Source: Exiguobacterium sp. s146
GTDB taxonomy: Bacteria; Bacillota; Bacilli; Exiguobacteriales; Exiguobacteriaceae
Reading direction: 5' to 3'
DNA: 64,000 nucleotides
Assembly (NCBI RefSeq): GCF_018618415.1
Contig: NZ_JACSMA010000002.1
Location: 310,001-374,000 of the forward strand
The translations under genes and the position numbers were made by a program. A model generated the notes under the pieces. It was not told the origin of the DNA. It saw nothing but the letters and a program-made list of their open reading frames with translations, and ran no database searches. The stretch's first letter is position 1. Each line of letters starts with the position of its first letter. Shown here one piece after another: positions 1 through 10,962 of the stretch.

Positions 1-869
1 TCAGCGAGTTGATGCGCGTGTTCTTCCGTGTCGTTGACCCCGCCGAATAAACCGTATTCGAACGTGATGCGGCGACCGCTCTTCTCTGTATAGTAGTTGA
101 CGGCTTCCATCAACTTGTCCAAGTTGTAAGCCCGGTTGATCGGCATGAGGCGTGTCCGAATCTCCGTCGTCGGCGCGTGGAGCGAGATGGCGAAGTTGAT
201 GCGCATCCCTTCATCGGCAAACTTGTAAATCTTCGGTACGATTCCACTCGTCGACACGGTGATGTGACGTGAACCGATGTTCAAGCCGTCATCGTGGTTG
301 ACCGTGCGCAAGAAGCGCATCAATTCGTCGTAGTTATCGAACGGTTCGCCGATTCCCATGACGACGACCGAGTCGACCCGCTCTTCGCTCGCGTCGAGCG
401 CGCGTTGGACGTCGAGGACTTGGGCCGTGATTTCACCGGCCTCTAGGTTACGTTTCAAACCGCCGAGCGTCGAGGCACAGAACGTGCACCCGATGCGGCA
501 GCCGACTTGCGTCGTGACACAGACCGAGTTTCCGTACTCGTGGCGCATGAGCACCGTCTCGATTGAATAACCGTCTTGAAGCTCGAACAAGAACTTGATT
601 GTGCCGTCCTTTGATTCTTGACGGACGAGTTCTTTCAACGTCGTCAACTGGAACGCCGCGTCTAATTTCTCGCGGAGCGGTTTTGAGACGTTCGTCATAT
701 CGTCGAACGAAGTGACACGCTTGACGTACATCCAGTCATATAACTGTTTCGCGCGGAACGATTTTTCTCCTGCCTCGATGAGCCACTGTTCAAGCTCTGA
801 GTACGTGAGGGAATAGAGTGACGGCTTGGCACCGATTAATGGATTTTTTTCAACTGCTTTTGGATTCAT
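1..869 (-). CDS. rlmN: RlmN, dual-specificity 23S rRNA/tRNA adenine-C2 methyltransferase (3' end cut by window edge)
   Basis: Radical-SAM enzyme that methylates C2 of A2503 in 23S rRNA and of A37 in some tRNAs. About 289 codons are visible; the C-terminal part lies beyond base 1. The radical-SAM cluster CRIGCTFC sits at residues 124-131, the expected Cys-x3-Cys-x2-Cys spacing, followed by the [12 protein letters not shown]-binding region near residue 172. The ATG lies 2 bases after the rsmB stop, with a GAGGT Shine-Dalgarno sequence inside the rsmB end, so the two are co-transcribed and probably translationally coupled. It is the last visible gene of the gmk-to-rlmN block, the same order as in B. 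subtilis. Confidence 0.95.
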   Translation of the reverse strand, partial: MNPKAVEKNPLIGAKPSLYSLTYSELEQWLIEAGEKSFRAKQLYDWMYVKRVTSFDDMTNVSKPLREKLDAAFQLTTLKELVRQESKDGTIKFLFELQDGYSIETVLMRHEYGNSVCVTTQVGCRIGCTFCASTLGGLKRNLEAGEITAQVLDVQRALDASEERVDSVVVMGIGEPFDNYDELMRFLRTVNHDDGLNIGSRHITVSTSGIVPKIYKFADEGMRINFAISLHAPTTEIRTRLMPINRAYNLDKLMEAVNYYTEKSGRRITFEYGLFGGVNDTEEHAHQLA

Positions 870-871
870 GT

Positions 872-2200
872 TTATACCTCTTTCTTGAATGCGGCGATAT
901 AGAAACCGTCCGTCCCGAACGACGTCGGGAGTAATTTGAGTTCAGCGCGGTCCGATGACACCATCGGGCGCAATACTTGTGGAAGACGGTCTTGGAGTGT
1001 CTCATCCCACGTCAATCCGTTCGACAAAATGTAATCGGCCTGCTGTTCATTCTCAGCCGGATCGATGGTACATGTCGAGTACACTAGCGTACCACCTCGT
1101 TTAAGCAGTGGCAAGACGGCGTCAATGATTTCACGTTGGACTTTCGGCAGTCCAGCGAGGGCGGACTTGTTTTTCGTCCATTTGATATCAGGCTTACGAC
1201 GGATGACACCGAGTCCCGAACATGGGACGTCGAGTAAGATCCGGTCGAAGCTCTCCGGTTCAAATTTGTCCCCGGCCTGACGGGCATCGAGGGCAAGTGC
1301 AGTCACTCCATCGATATGCAGACGCTTCGCTTGACGTTCAATCAGCTTCGCTTTATGCGGGTGTAAGTCGAGCGCGACGAGCGTCCCGCCGTCCATCCGT
1401 TCCGCCGTATGCATCGCTTTCCCACCTGGGGCGGCACACGCGTCGAGCACGCGTTCCATCTTCCCGGCTTGAAGCGCATCGGCGACAATCATCGAGCTCT
1501 CGTCTTGAATCGACAACAAGCCCATATCGATGAACGCCGTCGCATGCACGTTTCCAGATTCGATGATGAGACCGTCCGCTGACAGCTCCGAACGTGTCGC
1601 CACGACATCGACTTCAGCGAGCCGCTCCATCATCTCTTCGACGGTGACGCGCTGGCGGTTCACCCGGACCGTGACCGGCGCCGGCTCATTGTTCAACTTA
1701 CACATCGCCTCGGTCGCTTCGACACCATACGTCTCGACCCATTCGGCGACGAGCCAATCCGGATGGCTATGTTCGATGGCAATCCGTTCGGCGTCCGGCA
1801 ACGTGCTCAAATCCGGGAATCCGTCCCGGATGACGTTGCGCAACACACCGTTGACAAACTTACCAGTGCCCGAGTGGCCCCGTTTTTTCGCAATCTCGAC
1901 CGCCTCATGCAAGACGGCGCGATCCGGGATCTTGTCGAGATAAAACAGTTGATAGACACTCATCCGTAAGAGCGGTAAGACGAATTTGTCCAATTTTTTA
2001 GGGTTTTGGACCCGCTTCTCTAAAATATAATCGAGCGTCCGTTTCCGACCGAGTGTCCCGTAGACGAGCTCGGTGTAGAGGCCGACGTCTTTCGTCGCCA
2101 ATTTCTTCTGTTTCAATAAATCGTTGACCGCAATCGTCGAATAGGCACCGCCTTGTTCGATTTTGATTAGTGTATCCAGTGCTGCAACTCGTACGTTCAT
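872..2200 (-). CDS. rsmB: RsmB, 16S rRNA cytosine-C5 (m5C967) methyltransferase
   Basis: 442 residues, usual family length. An N-terminal NusB-like RNA-binding domain (about residues 1-140) precedes a Rossmann-fold SAM methyltransferase. The SAM motif DACAAPGGK is near residue 254, and the two m5C-methyltransferase cysteines appear in DVPCSG and YSTCT. It modifies C967 of 16S rRNA in the cytoplasm. The start is ATG with a GGAGG site that overlaps the TAG stop of the preceding def-fmt gene, so translation is likely coupled. No odd features. Confidence 0.95.
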   Translation of the reverse strand: MNVRVAALDTLIKIEQGGAYSTIAVNDLLKQKKLATKDVGLYTELVYGTLGRKRTLDYILEKRVQNPKKLDKFVLPLLRMSVYQLFYLDKIPDRAVLHEAVEIAKKRGHSGTGKFVNGVLRNVIRDGFPDLSTLPDAERIAIEHSHPDWLVAEWVETYGVEATEAMCKLNNEPAPVTVRVNRQRVTVEEMMERLAEVDVVATRSELSADGLIIESGNVHATAFIDMGLLSIQDESSMIVADALQAGKMERVLDACAAPGGKAMHTAERMDGGTLVALDLHPHKAKLIERQAKRLHIDGVTALALDARQAGDKFEPESFDRILLDVPCSGLGVIRRKPDIKWTKNKSALAGLPKVQREIIDAVLPLLKRGGTLVYSTCTIDPAENEQQADYILSNGLTWDETLQDRLPQVLRPMVSSDRAELKLLPTSFGTDGFYIAAFKKEV

Positions 2201-2201
2201 A

Positions 2202-3587
2202 TTATCCTCCTAGTCGATCGCCGACTTGTAACTTTTGGCCGGCCCCACGCATGAAGGTGGCCCCGTCCATTCGCTTTTTACCAGATGGTTGCAAGTCGAC
2301 CACTTTTATGGCGACCCCGTCGCCTGTCGCGACGACAAATCCATCCTCTTCAAGCCGGAGAATCGTTCCCGGTTCACCCGTCCCTGTCGTTTTCGACCCG
2401 AAGAACAGTTTGACCCGTTCCCCGGCAATCGTCGTATACGCCGTCGGGAACGGATTCATCCCTCTGATGTGGTTATAAATGTCTGCACCGGAACGGGTCC
2501 AGTCAATCTGTTCCCGCTCCCGGCTGATGTTCGGTGCGAACGTGACGTCACGCTCGTCTTGTGGCACGGCTTCAATCCAACCAGCAAGGAAGGCCGGAAG
2601 CGTCTTGAGCAACAAGTCCGATCCTGCGACCGCGAGCTTGTCGAACAACGTGCCGACCGTGTCCGCTTCTTCAATCGGGACGACCGTGTTGGCGATCATG
2701 TCGCCGGCGTCGAGCTTATCGACCATATACATGATCGTGACGCCCGTCTCCTTGTCCCCGTCGAGAATGGCCTGATGAATCGGCGCGCCGCCGCGATGTT
2801 TCGGCAAGAGTGAGGCGTGCACGTTGATGGCGCCATGTTTCGGTGCTTCTAGCAGTGCGGTCGGGACGATTTGTCCATACGCCGCCGTCACAATCAAATC
2901 GGGCTCGAGTGCCAAGATGTCCGCATAATCGGTCCGCACCTTCTCAGGCTGCAAGACCGGGATATTATGGCGCAGGGCACACTCTTTCACCGGCGTCGGT
3001 TTCAGTTCGCGTTTTCGTCCGACCGGTTTGTCCGGTTGCGAGACGACACCTACGACATTGTATCCTTCTTCGAGCAAGCGCTCAAGTACGGATACGGCAA
3101 ACGTCGGTGTGCCCATGAAGACGATGCGTTGATCCGTCCCTTTGTCCGGCACGGCGAGCTTGTCTGTGAACAAGACCCCGTCCAAATGGTCGATCTCATG
3201 TTGAATCGCCCGGGCGAAAAATCCGCTCGCCTTCACTTGTTGGGTGCGGCCCTTCAAATCCTGCGTCTTGACGACGATCGTCTCATGCCGTTCGACGAAC
3301 CCGAATTCCCCCGGGATGCTCAAACAGCCTTCGAGACCGACCTCGGTCCCCGACGTCTCGATGATCTCCGGATTGATCAACACGAGCGGTCCCGTCTCAT
3401 CATCCGTATGGACGACGGCGAGCCGTTGGTTCAAATTGACCTGTGGGGCGGCCACGCCGACCCCATCATATTCATACATCGTGTCGAACAGTCGATCGAC
3501 CGTCTGACGCAATTTTTTATCAAACTTTGTCACCGGATCACACGTGACCCGTAAAATCTCATTTGGAATCTCTACAACTTTATACAT
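2202..3587 (-). CDS. Fused peptide deformylase / methionyl-tRNA formyltransferase (Def-Fmt)
   Basis: One uninterrupted 461-codon frame carries two normally separate enzymes. Residues 1 to about 150 are a peptide deformylase with all three metal/catalytic motifs: GVGVAAPQ (42-49), EGCLS (86-90) and HEIDH (130-134). From about residue 154 it continues directly into methionyl-tRNA formyltransferase (RIVFMGTP, then [15 protein letters not shown] at 255-269 and DAGD around 293-296, containing the Asn, His and Asp expected for catalysis). There is almost no linker. The two domains perform opposite reactions on the N-terminal formyl group: Fmt adds it to initiator Met-tRNA and Def removes it from nascent chains. 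The ATG at 3587 follows GAGGTGG by 6 bases; a GTG 15 bases upstream is less likely. Both domains look intact. In B. subtilis def and fmt are separate neighbours here, so gene fusion by stop loss is the probable origin. Confidence 0.93.
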   Translation of the reverse strand: MYKVVEIPNEILRVTCDPVTKFDKKLRQTVDRLFDTMYEYDGVGVAAPQVNLNQRLAVVHTDDETGPLVLINPEIIETSGTEVGLEGCLSIPGEFGFVERHETIVVKTQDLKGRTQQVKASGFFARAIQHEIDHLDGVLFTDKLAVPDKGTDQRIVFMGTPTFAVSVLERLLEEGYNVVGVVSQPDKPVGRKRELKPTPVKECALRHNIPVLQPEKVRTDYADILALEPDLIVTAAYGQIVPTALLEAPKHGAINVHASLLPKHRGGAPIHQAILDGDKETGVTIMYMVDKLDAGDMIANTVVPIEEADTVGTLFDKLAVAGSDLLLKTLPAFLAGWIEAVPQDERDVTFAPNISREREQIDWTRSGADIYNHIRGMNPFPTAYTTIAGERVKLFFGSKTTGTGEPGTILRLEEDGFVVATGDGVAIKVVDLQPSGKKRMDGATFMRGAGQKLQVGDRLGG

Positions 3588-3598
3588 CTGGTTCCACC

Positions 3599-5923
3599 TC
3601 ACATGAATACGTATGGGTTTACGTCGATACTCAATTGATATTCTTTTTTGCTGATTGCCTTCGCCCGTGCCTGTTGCAGCGTGGCGAGGACCGGATATAA
3701 CGCTTCCGGATGTTTCGTCTTGATGAACAGTTGATAGCGGAACATATTTTTTAACTTCGACAATGGAGCCGGCATCGGCCCGTTCAGTCGTGACTGGGCC
3801 ACGTGCGCCTCGACGAAATCGGCGGCGAACAGCTCGGCCTCGGCTTGGGCGACGAGCGGACTTTCCGCCGCGAACGTGACGAGCGTGACGTACCAGTACG
3901 GGGGATGATTGCCGACTTGGCGCAATTGCATCTCTCGCGCGTAAAACGACTCATAGTCGTGCTCGCTCGCCGTCTCGATGACGTAATGGTCCGGGTTGTA
4001 CGTCTGAACATATGCCTCGCCCGGCAAAGTGCCGCGTCCGGCCCGACCGGCGACTTGGGTGACGAGTTGGAACGTGCGCTCGGTCGCCCGGAAATCGGGC
4101 ATGCCGAGCGTCGCATCCGCCGCGAGCACGCCGACGAGTGTGACGTTCGGGAAATCGAGCCCTTTAGCGATCATCTGGGTGCCGAGCAGGATGTCGGCCT
4201 CCCCGTCCTCGAAACGCTTCAACAGTTGTTCGTGTGATCCTTTGCGGGACGTCGTATCTTGGTCCATCCGAATGATCCGCGCCTCGGGGATGCGATTTAA
4301 CAGCTCGGTCTCAATCTTTTGCGTACCGGTGCCGAACTGTTTGATTTTCTTACTGTCACACGTCGGGCATTTGGACGGCATCCCAATCTCGTAGCCACAA
4401 TAGTGACATTTAAGCCGGTCACCGTGTTGATGATACGTCAAGTTGACGGCACAGTGCGGGCAAGTGAGTCCTTCCCCGCAATCGCGGCACATGACGAACG
4501 TCGTGAAGCCGCGCCGGTTGAGCAAGATGACGCACTGTTCTTTTTTGGCGATGCGGTCGTTGATGGCGACGAATAAATCTTCTGAGAACATCGTCGTGTT
4601 ACCTTTGGCGAGCTCGCGTCGCATATCGATAATATGGACCGGCGGCATCTCGCCGCCGTACCGTTCGCTCAACTGCAAATAGCGATAGACGCCTTTTTGG
4701 GCGCGGGCGTAGGATTCGAGCGACGGGGTCGCACTTCCGAGGACGACCGGGCAGTCGTGATACTGGGCCCGCCAAATTGCGACGTCACGCGCATGATAAC
4801 GCGGGTTCTCTTCTTGCTTGTACGTCGTCTCATGCTCTTCGTCTAAGATAATGAGCCCGATGTTTTCGAGCGGTGCGAAAATCGCGGAGCGTGCCCCGAC
4901 GACGACGTCGACTTCACGTCGTTTGATTTTGCGCCACTCGTCATACTTCTCTCCTTGCGACAAGGCGCTATGAAGCACGGCGACGCGGTCGCCGAAGCGG
5001 CGTTTGAATCGTTTGACCATCATCGGCGTGAGCGAGATTTCCGGGACGAGCAAAATCGCCTGTTTGCCGTCGTCGACGACTTGTCCAATCGCCTCTAAAT
5101 AGACCTCGGTCTTTCCGCTACCGGTGACACCGTGCAACAGTAACGTCTCCCCGGCTTCGGCGTCGCGGATGGCGTGGACGGCCGTGGCTTGACTGTCGTT
5201 CAGTTCGACCGTCTCGATGACCTGTTCAATCGTGGCGTACGGGTCGCGGTTCAGTTCGACCTCGGTCACTTTGACGGCACGGAGCGACTCCATCTTTTGC
5301 AGTTGCGCGCGCGACAAGCCGATTTGACGTAACGACGACCAATACATCCGCGGGACGTCCTGCAACAACTGAATCGCCTCTTGTTGTTTCTTCGCCCGGG
5401 CCGGGATGAGCGTCGCATCAATCAGTTCGATGACGAGGTCCGTCTTCACCGTCCGTTTTTCTTTTAACACCGGTGCGAGCAAGATGTCCCCTTTTTTGGC
5501 GAGCGCCAAGATGATGGACTGCGTCTCTTTCGGATACTCGGAAAGATGGGTACCGGCTCGAACGCCGTCCGGGAGCATCTCGCCTTTAATCTCTTTGTCG
5601 TAGCTCACTTTTAACGCTGCCGGCAACATGGCGAGAAGTGCCGATGACCGGAAGCAGAGCGTCGTCTCTTTCACGTGGGTCGATAAGTCGAGCAACTCGT
5701 CCGTCAAAGACGATTCTTCATCTAATAGGGCCTCCAGCGGCTTTAACCCGTCGCGCGTCCCTTCGGAGACACCGGTGACGATGCCGAGCAGGCGTCGTGA
5801 TCCGAACGGGACCGAAACGCGCATGCCCGGTTCGATTAACGTCTTGAACTGGGACGGTACTTCATAATCGAACGGGCGGTCGATCGTGATGACGGGCGCG
5901 TCGACATGAACGTGGGCAATCAT
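3599..5923 (-). CDS. priA: PriA, primosomal replication-restart helicase
   Basis: 774 residues, slightly short of the B. subtilis protein but with all domains. An N-terminal fork-binding region is followed by a superfamily 2 helicase core with Walker A GVTGSGKT and the DEEH box. The PriA-specific zinc-binding insertion contains four CxxC pairs (CRDC, CPHC, CHYC, CPTC). It loads the replicative helicase at stalled forks. The stop lies 11 bases before the def-fmt ATG, and the def-fmt Shine-Dalgarno sequence begins at the priA stop. Upstream it overlaps coaBC by 4 bases (ATGA-type), indicating one operon. Confidence 0.95.
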   Translation of the reverse strand: MIAHVHVDAPVITIDRPFDYEVPSQFKTLIEPGMRVSVPFGSRRLLGIVTGVSEGTRDGLKPLEALLDEESSLTDELLDLSTHVKETTLCFRSSALLAMLPAALKVSYDKEIKGEMLPDGVRAGTHLSEYPKETQSIILALAKKGDILLAPVLKEKRTVKTDLVIELIDATLIPARAKKQQEAIQLLQDVPRMYWSSLRQIGLSRAQLQKMESLRAVKVTEVELNRDPYATIEQVIETVELNDSQATAVHAIRDAEAGETLLLHGVTGSGKTEVYLEAIGQVVDDGKQAILLVPEISLTPMMVKRFKRRFGDRVAVLHSALSQGEKYDEWRKIKRREVDVVVGARSAIFAPLENIGLIILDEEHETTYKQEENPRYHARDVAIWRAQYHDCPVVLGSATPSLESYARAQKGVYRYLQLSERYGGEMPPVHIIDMRRELAKGNTTMFSEDLFVAINDRIAKKEQCVILLNRRGFTTFVMCRDCGEGLTCPHCAVNLTYHQHGDRLKCHYCGYEIGMPSKCPTCDSKKIKQFGTGTQKIETELLNRIPEARIIRMDQDTTSRKGSHEQLLKRFEDGEADILLGTQMIAKGLDFPNVTLVGVLAADATLGMPDFRATERTFQLVTQVAGRAGRGTLPGEAYVQTYNPDHYVIETASEHDYESFYAREMQLRQVGNHPPYWYVTLVTFAAESPLVAQAEAELFAADFVEAHVAQSRLNGPMPAPLSKLKNMFRYQLFIKTKHPEALYPVLATLQQARAKAISKKEYQLSIDVNPYVFM

Positions 5924-7110
5924 CGCAAATCTTCCTTAAAATGTGTGAGCAACTCGACAGCGAGTTCGCGCTTGCTCTGTCGCGGCAAGCGGACGTGGGC
6001 CCCATCCGCTCGGAACAACGTGACTTCGTTGTCATCGGCGCGGAAGCCGATATCCGGCTGCGACACATCGTTGGCGACGAGATAGTCGACCCGTTTGCGG
6101 GCGATTTTATCGCGGGCGTGTTGCTCGAGGTGCTCCGTCTCGGCCGCGAAGCCGACGAGGAGCTGGTGCGTCTTCTTCTCCCCGAGCGTCTTCAAAATAT
6201 CGGTCGTCTCTTCAAGCTCGATCGTCAACGGACCGTGCACTTTTTTATGTTTCTCGCTATGGACCGTCTTCGGACGATAGTCGGCGACAGCGGCTGACTT
6301 GATGACGAGGTCTTGGTCATCGAAGCGGGCGAGCACCGTCTCAAGCATATCGGCCCCTGATTCGACGGCGATGGCGGTCACACCGTCTGGTACGGGCACT
6401 TGTAGCGGGCCGTGGACGAGCGTGACGTACGCGCCCATATCACGGGCGGCTGCGGCGAGCGCGACGCCCATCTTGCCTGAGGAGTCGTTCGATAAGAAGC
6501 GGACCGGATCGATCCGTTCAACCGTCGGACCGGCCGTGATCAACACGCGTTTCCCGAGCAGATGTTTCGGGACGAACTGGCTCTCGACGATGCGGACGAG
6601 GTCTTCCGGCTCCGGGAGCCGTCCCCCACCAATCCATCCGCACGCGAGGTTCCCAACGCCCGGTTCGATGATTTGATAGCCGAACGTTTTGAGCGTCTCG
6701 ATATTGCGACGTGTCGCCGGATTTTCGAGCATATTGACGTTCATCGCCGGTGAGACGATGACGGGGCATTTGGCCGCTAAAATCGAGGTCGTGATGAAGT
6801 CATCGGCAATACCGGCCGCGAGTTTCGCGATCATGTTCGCCGTGGCAGGTGCGACGACGATCAAGTCGCTCGTATCGACGACGTCGATGTGGGCGATTTT
6901 GGTCGGGTCATGTTCTTCGAACACGTCGGTGTAAACCGGATTTCGGCTGAGCGCCTGAAACGTTGCTTTCCCGACGAATTCTTCGGCCGACGCGGTCATC
7001 GCCACTCGAACGTTCGCACCGGCCTGGACGAGTTTCGACGTGAGCGCGCACGCTTTATACGCCGCGATTCCGCCGCTCACACAAAGCAAGATATTCCGAT
7101 CGTTCAACAT
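5920..7110 (-). CDS. coaBC: CoaBC, phosphopantothenoylcysteine decarboxylase / phosphopantothenate-cysteine ligase
   Basis: Bifunctional coenzyme A enzyme, 396 residues. The N-terminal flavoprotein domain (CoaC, about 1-180) starts with LLCVSGGIAAYK, contains the PAMNVNM segment and has the active-site cysteine in NLACGWIG. The C-terminal CoaB ligase starts around the ITAGPTVERIDPVR motif (about 195) and carries SSGKMG. It converts 4'-phosphopantothenate plus cysteine to 4'-phosphopantetheine in the cytoplasm. It is preceded by rpoZ across a 59-base gap holding a hairpin and overlaps priA by 4 bases. Confidence 0.95.
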   Translation of the reverse strand: MLNDRNILLCVSGGIAAYKACALTSKLVQAGANVRVAMTASAEEFVGKATFQALSRNPVYTDVFEEHDPTKIAHIDVVDTSDLIVVAPATANMIAKLAAGIADDFITTSILAAKCPVIVSPAMNVNMLENPATRRNIETLKTFGYQIIEPGVGNLACGWIGGGRLPEPEDLVRIVESQFVPKHLLGKRVLITAGPTVERIDPVRFLSNDSSGKMGVALAAAARDMGAYVTLVHGPLQVPVPDGVTAIAVESGADMLETVLARFDDQDLVIKSAAVADYRPKTVHSEKHKKVHGPLTIELEETTDILKTLGEKKTHQLLVGFAAETEHLEQHARDKIARKRVDYLVANDVSQPDIGFRADDNEVTLFRADGAHVRLPRQSKRELAVELLTHFKEDLR

Positions 7111-7138
7111 TCACAATTCTCCCCCTTATAGACAATGA

Positions 7139-7164
7139 GACCCAAGTCGCATCCGACTTGGGTC
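7139..7164. other. Perfect 11-bp hairpin between rpoZ and coaBC
   Basis: Arms GACCCAAGTCG and CGACTTGGGTC with a 4-base loop lie in the rpoZ-coaBC gap. No run of T follows on the minus strand, so a full intrinsic terminator is doubtful. It could act as an RNA-processing or stability element, or as a partial attenuator separating gmk-rpoZ from coaBC onward. Confidence 0.6.
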
Positions 7165-7169
7165 ACACT

Positions 7170-7378
7170 TCATCCGTTGTTTTTTTCGTTCGCGATGATC
7201 GTCGTGTCACCCGAATACAATTCTTCTAACGCTTGACCGACCGGCTTATATGATTTTGGCGCGGCGACTTTCGGTGCTTTTCCATCCTGAATTTGGCGGG
7301 CCCGCTTCGCGGCCACCGTCACGATCGTGTATTTCGACGGGATGATACGTTGTAAGGCATCAATCGAAGGGTATAACA

Positions 7379-7379
<1 letters not shown>
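7170..7379 (-). CDS. rpoZ: RpoZ, RNA polymerase omega subunit
   Basis: 69 residues, matching Firmicutes omega. It opens [10 protein letters not shown] and contains the [14 protein letters not shown] segment typical of omega, which helps fold and hold the beta' subunit. The ATG shares one base with the gmk TAA (TAATG), and the GGAGG Shine-Dalgarno sequence lies inside the last gmk codons, so translation is coupled. gmk-rpoZ-coaBC-priA is a conserved Bacilli order. Confidence 0.93.
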
Positions 7380-8035
<656 letters not shown>

Positions 8036-8037
8036 TT

Positions 8038-8067
8038 ATAATAGCAGTCAATCAATTGTTCCGGCAA
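8038..8067 (-). promoter_or_regulatory. Candidate SigA promoter for gmk operon
   Basis: On the minus strand TTGCCG (8062-8067) and TATTAT (8038-8043) are 18 bases apart, upstream of the gmk GTG by about 35 bases. An overlapping TATAAT (8035-8040) could serve as an alternative -10 element. Assigned by pattern only. Confidence 0.5.
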
Positions 8068-8157
8068 GAAGAAGTTCGGATTTCCTACTTCATCGTACCA
8101 TATTTTCCGTGAATCTGATAACGTAGAGACAGAAAAAGAACAAAGGTGATGAGACTA

Positions 8158-9846
8158 GTGGCATATGATGGATTAATGACATATCGTGTTGTAACAGAAT
8201 TACAAGCGCTCGTCGGCGGGCGCATCAATCGCGTGCACCAACCGTTTTCGCTCGATTTGATGATTCAAGTCCGCTCGAACCGCCAAAGCGTCCAACTGCT
8301 CGTTTCGGCGAACGCGATGTACGCACGGCTCCAACTGACCGATAACCCGACCAAGAACCCGCAAGAACCACCGATGTTTTGTATGATGCTCCGCAAACAT
8401 ATCGAAGGCGGCTTCATCACGGCGATCGAACAAGTCGGTCGTGACCGTGTCATCGTTTTGTCGATTCGTTCACGAAACGAGCTCGGCGACGAAGAGAATA
8501 AGAAAGTCTATATCGAACTGATGGGACGTCACTCGAACGTCGTCTTGACGAACGAGGACGGCAAGATTTTAGATGCCATCAAACATCTCCCGCCGTCACA
8601 GAACACGTATCGGACGATCATGCCGGGCAGCGAATACTTACTACCCCCGGCCCAAGACAAGTGTGACCCGTTGACGGAGCGCGAGGCCGGCTTGAAACGC
8701 ATCGACTGGAACGCCGGCTCGCTCGACAAGCAGCTCGTGGCCAGTTTTGCTGGACTCAGCCCACAAATCGCCCAAGAGATCGTCCACCGGGCCAAACTCC
8801 CGAACCGGACGAGCATCGAGGAGGCGTTCATCAGCGTGATGAGCGACCTCGAAGGCCCTTATGTCTTCCAACAGCTCGCCTCAGGCAAAGAGCGCTTCAG
8901 TCCGATCGTGCTCACGTCTGGTGACATCGCTTCGGAAGAGCGTTATGAGACGAGCAAAGACGTCCTCGACCGCTTCTTCTATGAGAAGGCGAACCGGGAC
9001 CGCGTCAAACAACAAGCCCATGACGTCGAGCGTCTGCTCAAGTCCGAACTCGAGAAAAACCTGTTGAAGCGCAAGCGCCTGCTCGATGATTTGAAGGCGA
9101 CGGAACGGTCCGACGAGCTCCAGAAATATGGGGAGCTGTTGACAACGTATTTGTTCCAACTCGAGAAAGGGATGACCGTTGCCCACGTCGTCGACTATTA
9201 TGACGAGGAAGGCGGCATGATCGACATCCCGCTCAACAAGCTCAAGACACCGAACGAGAACGCGCAAGCGTACTATAAGAAATACAACAAGTTGAAAGTC
9301 GCCAAAGTCGAAGTGCAGAAACAAATCGAGTTGAACGACGCCGAGATTCAGTATCTAGAGACACTCGTCGCCCAACTCGATGTCGCCTCACCGGCCGATA
9401 TCGTCGAGATTCGCGAAGAGTTGGCGGAAGGCGGCTACATGAAACAACGGAATCAAAAGAAGAAACAGACGAAGAAAATTTCGCTTGAAGCGTATACGTC
9501 GTCGACAGGGACCGAATTCTTCGTCGGGAAGAACAATACGCAAAACGATCATTTGACGTTCAAGTTCGCCCGCCGCGATGAGATTTGGCTCCATGTGAAA
9601 GATATTCCTGGCTCGCACGTCATCATTCGTTCGAGCGAACCGGATGAGACGACGCTCCTCGAGGCGGCGACCGTCGCCGCGTACTTCTCGAAGGCGCGAG
9701 CCTCGAGCGGTGTGCCGGTCGATTACACGAAAGCACGTTACGTGAAAAAGCCGAGTGGCGCCAAGCCTGGATTCGTCATCTATACGGATCAACAGACGGT
9801 GTACGTCACGCCGGATGAACGGCTCGTCAAATCACTCCAGCAATGA
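8158..9846 (+). CDS. rqcH: RqcH (NEMF/Rqc2 homolog), ribosome-associated quality control factor
   Basis: 562 residues from GTG at 8158 (AAAGGTGAT lies 7 bases upstream; a GTG 12 bases earlier overlaps that site). Layout: NFACT-N domain, helix-hairpin-helix, a long charged coiled coil (about residues 270-440), then NFACT-R with the EFFVGKNNTQND and DEIWLHVKDIPGSHV motifs. The Asp-Arg pair in VGRDRVIV (about D96/R97) matches the pair needed in B. subtilis RqcH to recruit Ala-tRNA. It binds stalled 50S-peptidyl-tRNA and adds C-terminal alanine tails that mark the chain for degradation. It stands alone, divergent from gmk, with its own terminator. Confidence 0.94.
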   Translation: MAYDGLMTYRVVTELQALVGGRINRVHQPFSLDLMIQVRSNRQSVQLLVSANAMYARLQLTDNPTKNPQEPPMFCMMLRKHIEGGFITAIEQVGRDRVIVLSIRSRNELGDEENKKVYIELMGRHSNVVLTNEDGKILDAIKHLPPSQNTYRTIMPGSEYLLPPAQDKCDPLTEREAGLKRIDWNAGSLDKQLVASFAGLSPQIAQEIVHRAKLPNRTSIEEAFISVMSDLEGPYVFQQLASGKERFSPIVLTSGDIASEERYETSKDVLDRFFYEKANRDRVKQQAHDVERLLKSELEKNLLKRKRLLDDLKATERSDELQKYGELLTTYLFQLEKGMTVAHVVDYYDEEGGMIDIPLNKLKTPNENAQAYYKKYNKLKVAKVEVQKQIELNDAEIQYLETLVAQLDVASPADIVEIREELAEGGYMKQRNQKKKQTKKISLEAYTSSTGTEFFVGKNNTQNDHLTFKFARRDEIWLHVKDIPGSHVIIRSSEPDETTLLEAATVAAYFSKARASSGVPVDYTKARYVKKPSGAKPGFVIYTDQQTVYVTPDERLVKSLQQ

Positions 9847-9853
9847 GTTCTGG

Positions 9854-9878
9854 CCACGTCGCATGACGTGGTTTTTTT
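9854..9878 (+). terminator. Intrinsic terminator of rqcH
   Basis: Arms CCACGTC and GACGTGG around a GCAT loop are followed directly by seven T, 8 bases after the rqcH stop. Confidence 0.92.
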
Positions 9879-9993
9879 GTGTGGATTCTTGTTCTCGCCT
9901 TCGCTGGCACCCTCCGTTCCTGGGGCGATGCGACTCCGGGATTGCCTGTGGAAAGCGAAGGCGCCGTAAGGACGTGCTCGCAATCAATCATGA

Positions 9994-10028
9994 AAACAAG
10001 GCCCCGTCATCGTGACGGGGCCTTGTTT
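9994..10028 (-). terminator. Long perfect hairpin terminator of the DUF939 gene
   Basis: A 16-bp perfect stem (arms start AAACAAGG and TGACGGGG) with a 3-base loop overlaps the stop codon of the minus-strand gene. The arms themselves end in TTGTTT on either strand, so it could also stop rqcH read-through. Confidence 0.85.
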
Positions 10029-10962
10029 ATTTCGGATTATGTTTGAACGCTTCGAGCTGTTCATGATAGTCGAGCAAGTGCCCGTGTAAGATTTCAGAAA
10101 CGGATAAATCCTCGTGCGGTAACGTGAACAGCGAGTATGGTTTGTCACACGTGTAGAGGATATCGTGGTGATGCGCGAGGAGGTATAAAAACTCGGACTC
10201 GAACGCCCGACGTTCCTCTTCATCCATCAATAAGAGCGCCTCGCGATGTTCGGCGAGGCTCTCGAGCAACAAGACGAGCTTGTCCTCGAGATGAATCAAT
10301 AACCGGTACTGCTTCATCGTCAAATGCTTCAATTTCACGTTCGTCACTTTCAGATCCTCTTGGAGCATCATGTGCAGCTCTTGATGGCCGAGGATGCGGG
10401 CTCGCGTTTCGAGCAGTTCTGCCGGCGAACCGACGAGCTCGCGCCAGTGTTGGAACATGTACGCCGACGTCTTCCGAATCTCACTGAGCAATCGCTCCTC
10501 GTAACGAGGCGGCATAAACGCATAGTTGACACCGAGCGAGACGAAGACACCGACGGCCGTCAACAAGGAACGGGTCCATGCATAATGAAAGAAGTCGGTC
10601 GTCGGGTTCTCGAGCATGAGCACGATTGCGAACGCCGCATACGTCGACATGTGGGTCTTATCGAACGTCGTGTTGAGCGTGAGCGCGACGATGACGGCGA
10701 GGCCGATTGAAATCGGGTTGACCCCGAACGCGTAGACGATCAAGAGACCGCACATGAGGCCGACCATCGTTCCGAAGATGCGGCTGAAGACGATTTTCGA
10801 TGATCGTTTCACGGTCGGTTGCATGGCGACGACGGCCGCGATGGCCCCCATGCCTGAATAGATGCCGAACACATACCACGACAAAGCGATCGTGATGGCG
10901 ACGGCGATGCCGGTCTTCAATGTCCGAAGACCGACTTTTGGGATGTAGCGTTTATTGATCAT
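10027..10962 (-). CDS. DUF939 / aromatic acid exporter-like (FUSC family) membrane protein
   Basis: 311 residues. The N-terminal half (about 15-150) holds several hydrophobic helices typical of the FUSC/ArAE superfamily, with the TLKTGIAVAITIALSW start seen in DUF939 proteins. The C-terminal half (about 160-311) is soluble, helical and rich in His, Glu and Leu, resembling the DUF939 C-terminal domain. Function is not known for Gram-positive members; transport of small aromatic or organic acids is only a family-level guess. It overlaps the upstream DUF4097 gene by 4 bases, so the two form one operon. Confidence 0.8.
   Translation of the reverse strand: MINKRYIPKVGLRTLKTGIAVAITIALSWYVFGIYSGMGAIAAVVAMQPTVKRSSKIVFSRIFGTMVGLMCGLLIVYAFGVNPISIGLAVIVALTLNTTFDKTHMSTYAAFAIVLMLENPTTDFFHYAWTRSLLTAVGVFVSLGVNYAFMPPRYEERLLSEIRKTSAYMFQHWRELVGSPAELLETRARILGHQELHMMLQEDLKVTNVKLKHLTMKQYRLLIHLEDKLVLLLESLAEHREALLLMDEEERRAFESEFLYLLAHHHDILYTCDKPYSLFTLPHEDLSVSEILHGHLLDYHEQLEAFKHNPK

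Noticed and set aside
3120-3180. Separate fmt start inside the fused gene
   Set aside because: The only nearby ATG is in VFMGTP, which would remove the first strand of the fold. AAAGGGA upstream is followed by no ATG, GTG or TTG at a suitable distance in frame.
2871-3554. 227-codon plus-strand frame opposite the def-fmt fusion
   Set aside because: Antisense shadow. It does not explain the fusion, whose motifs lie on the minus strand.
9879-9993. Possible small gene or RNA between the rqcH and DUF939 terminators
   Set aside because: No start site, promoter or conserved structure seen in this 115-base gap.
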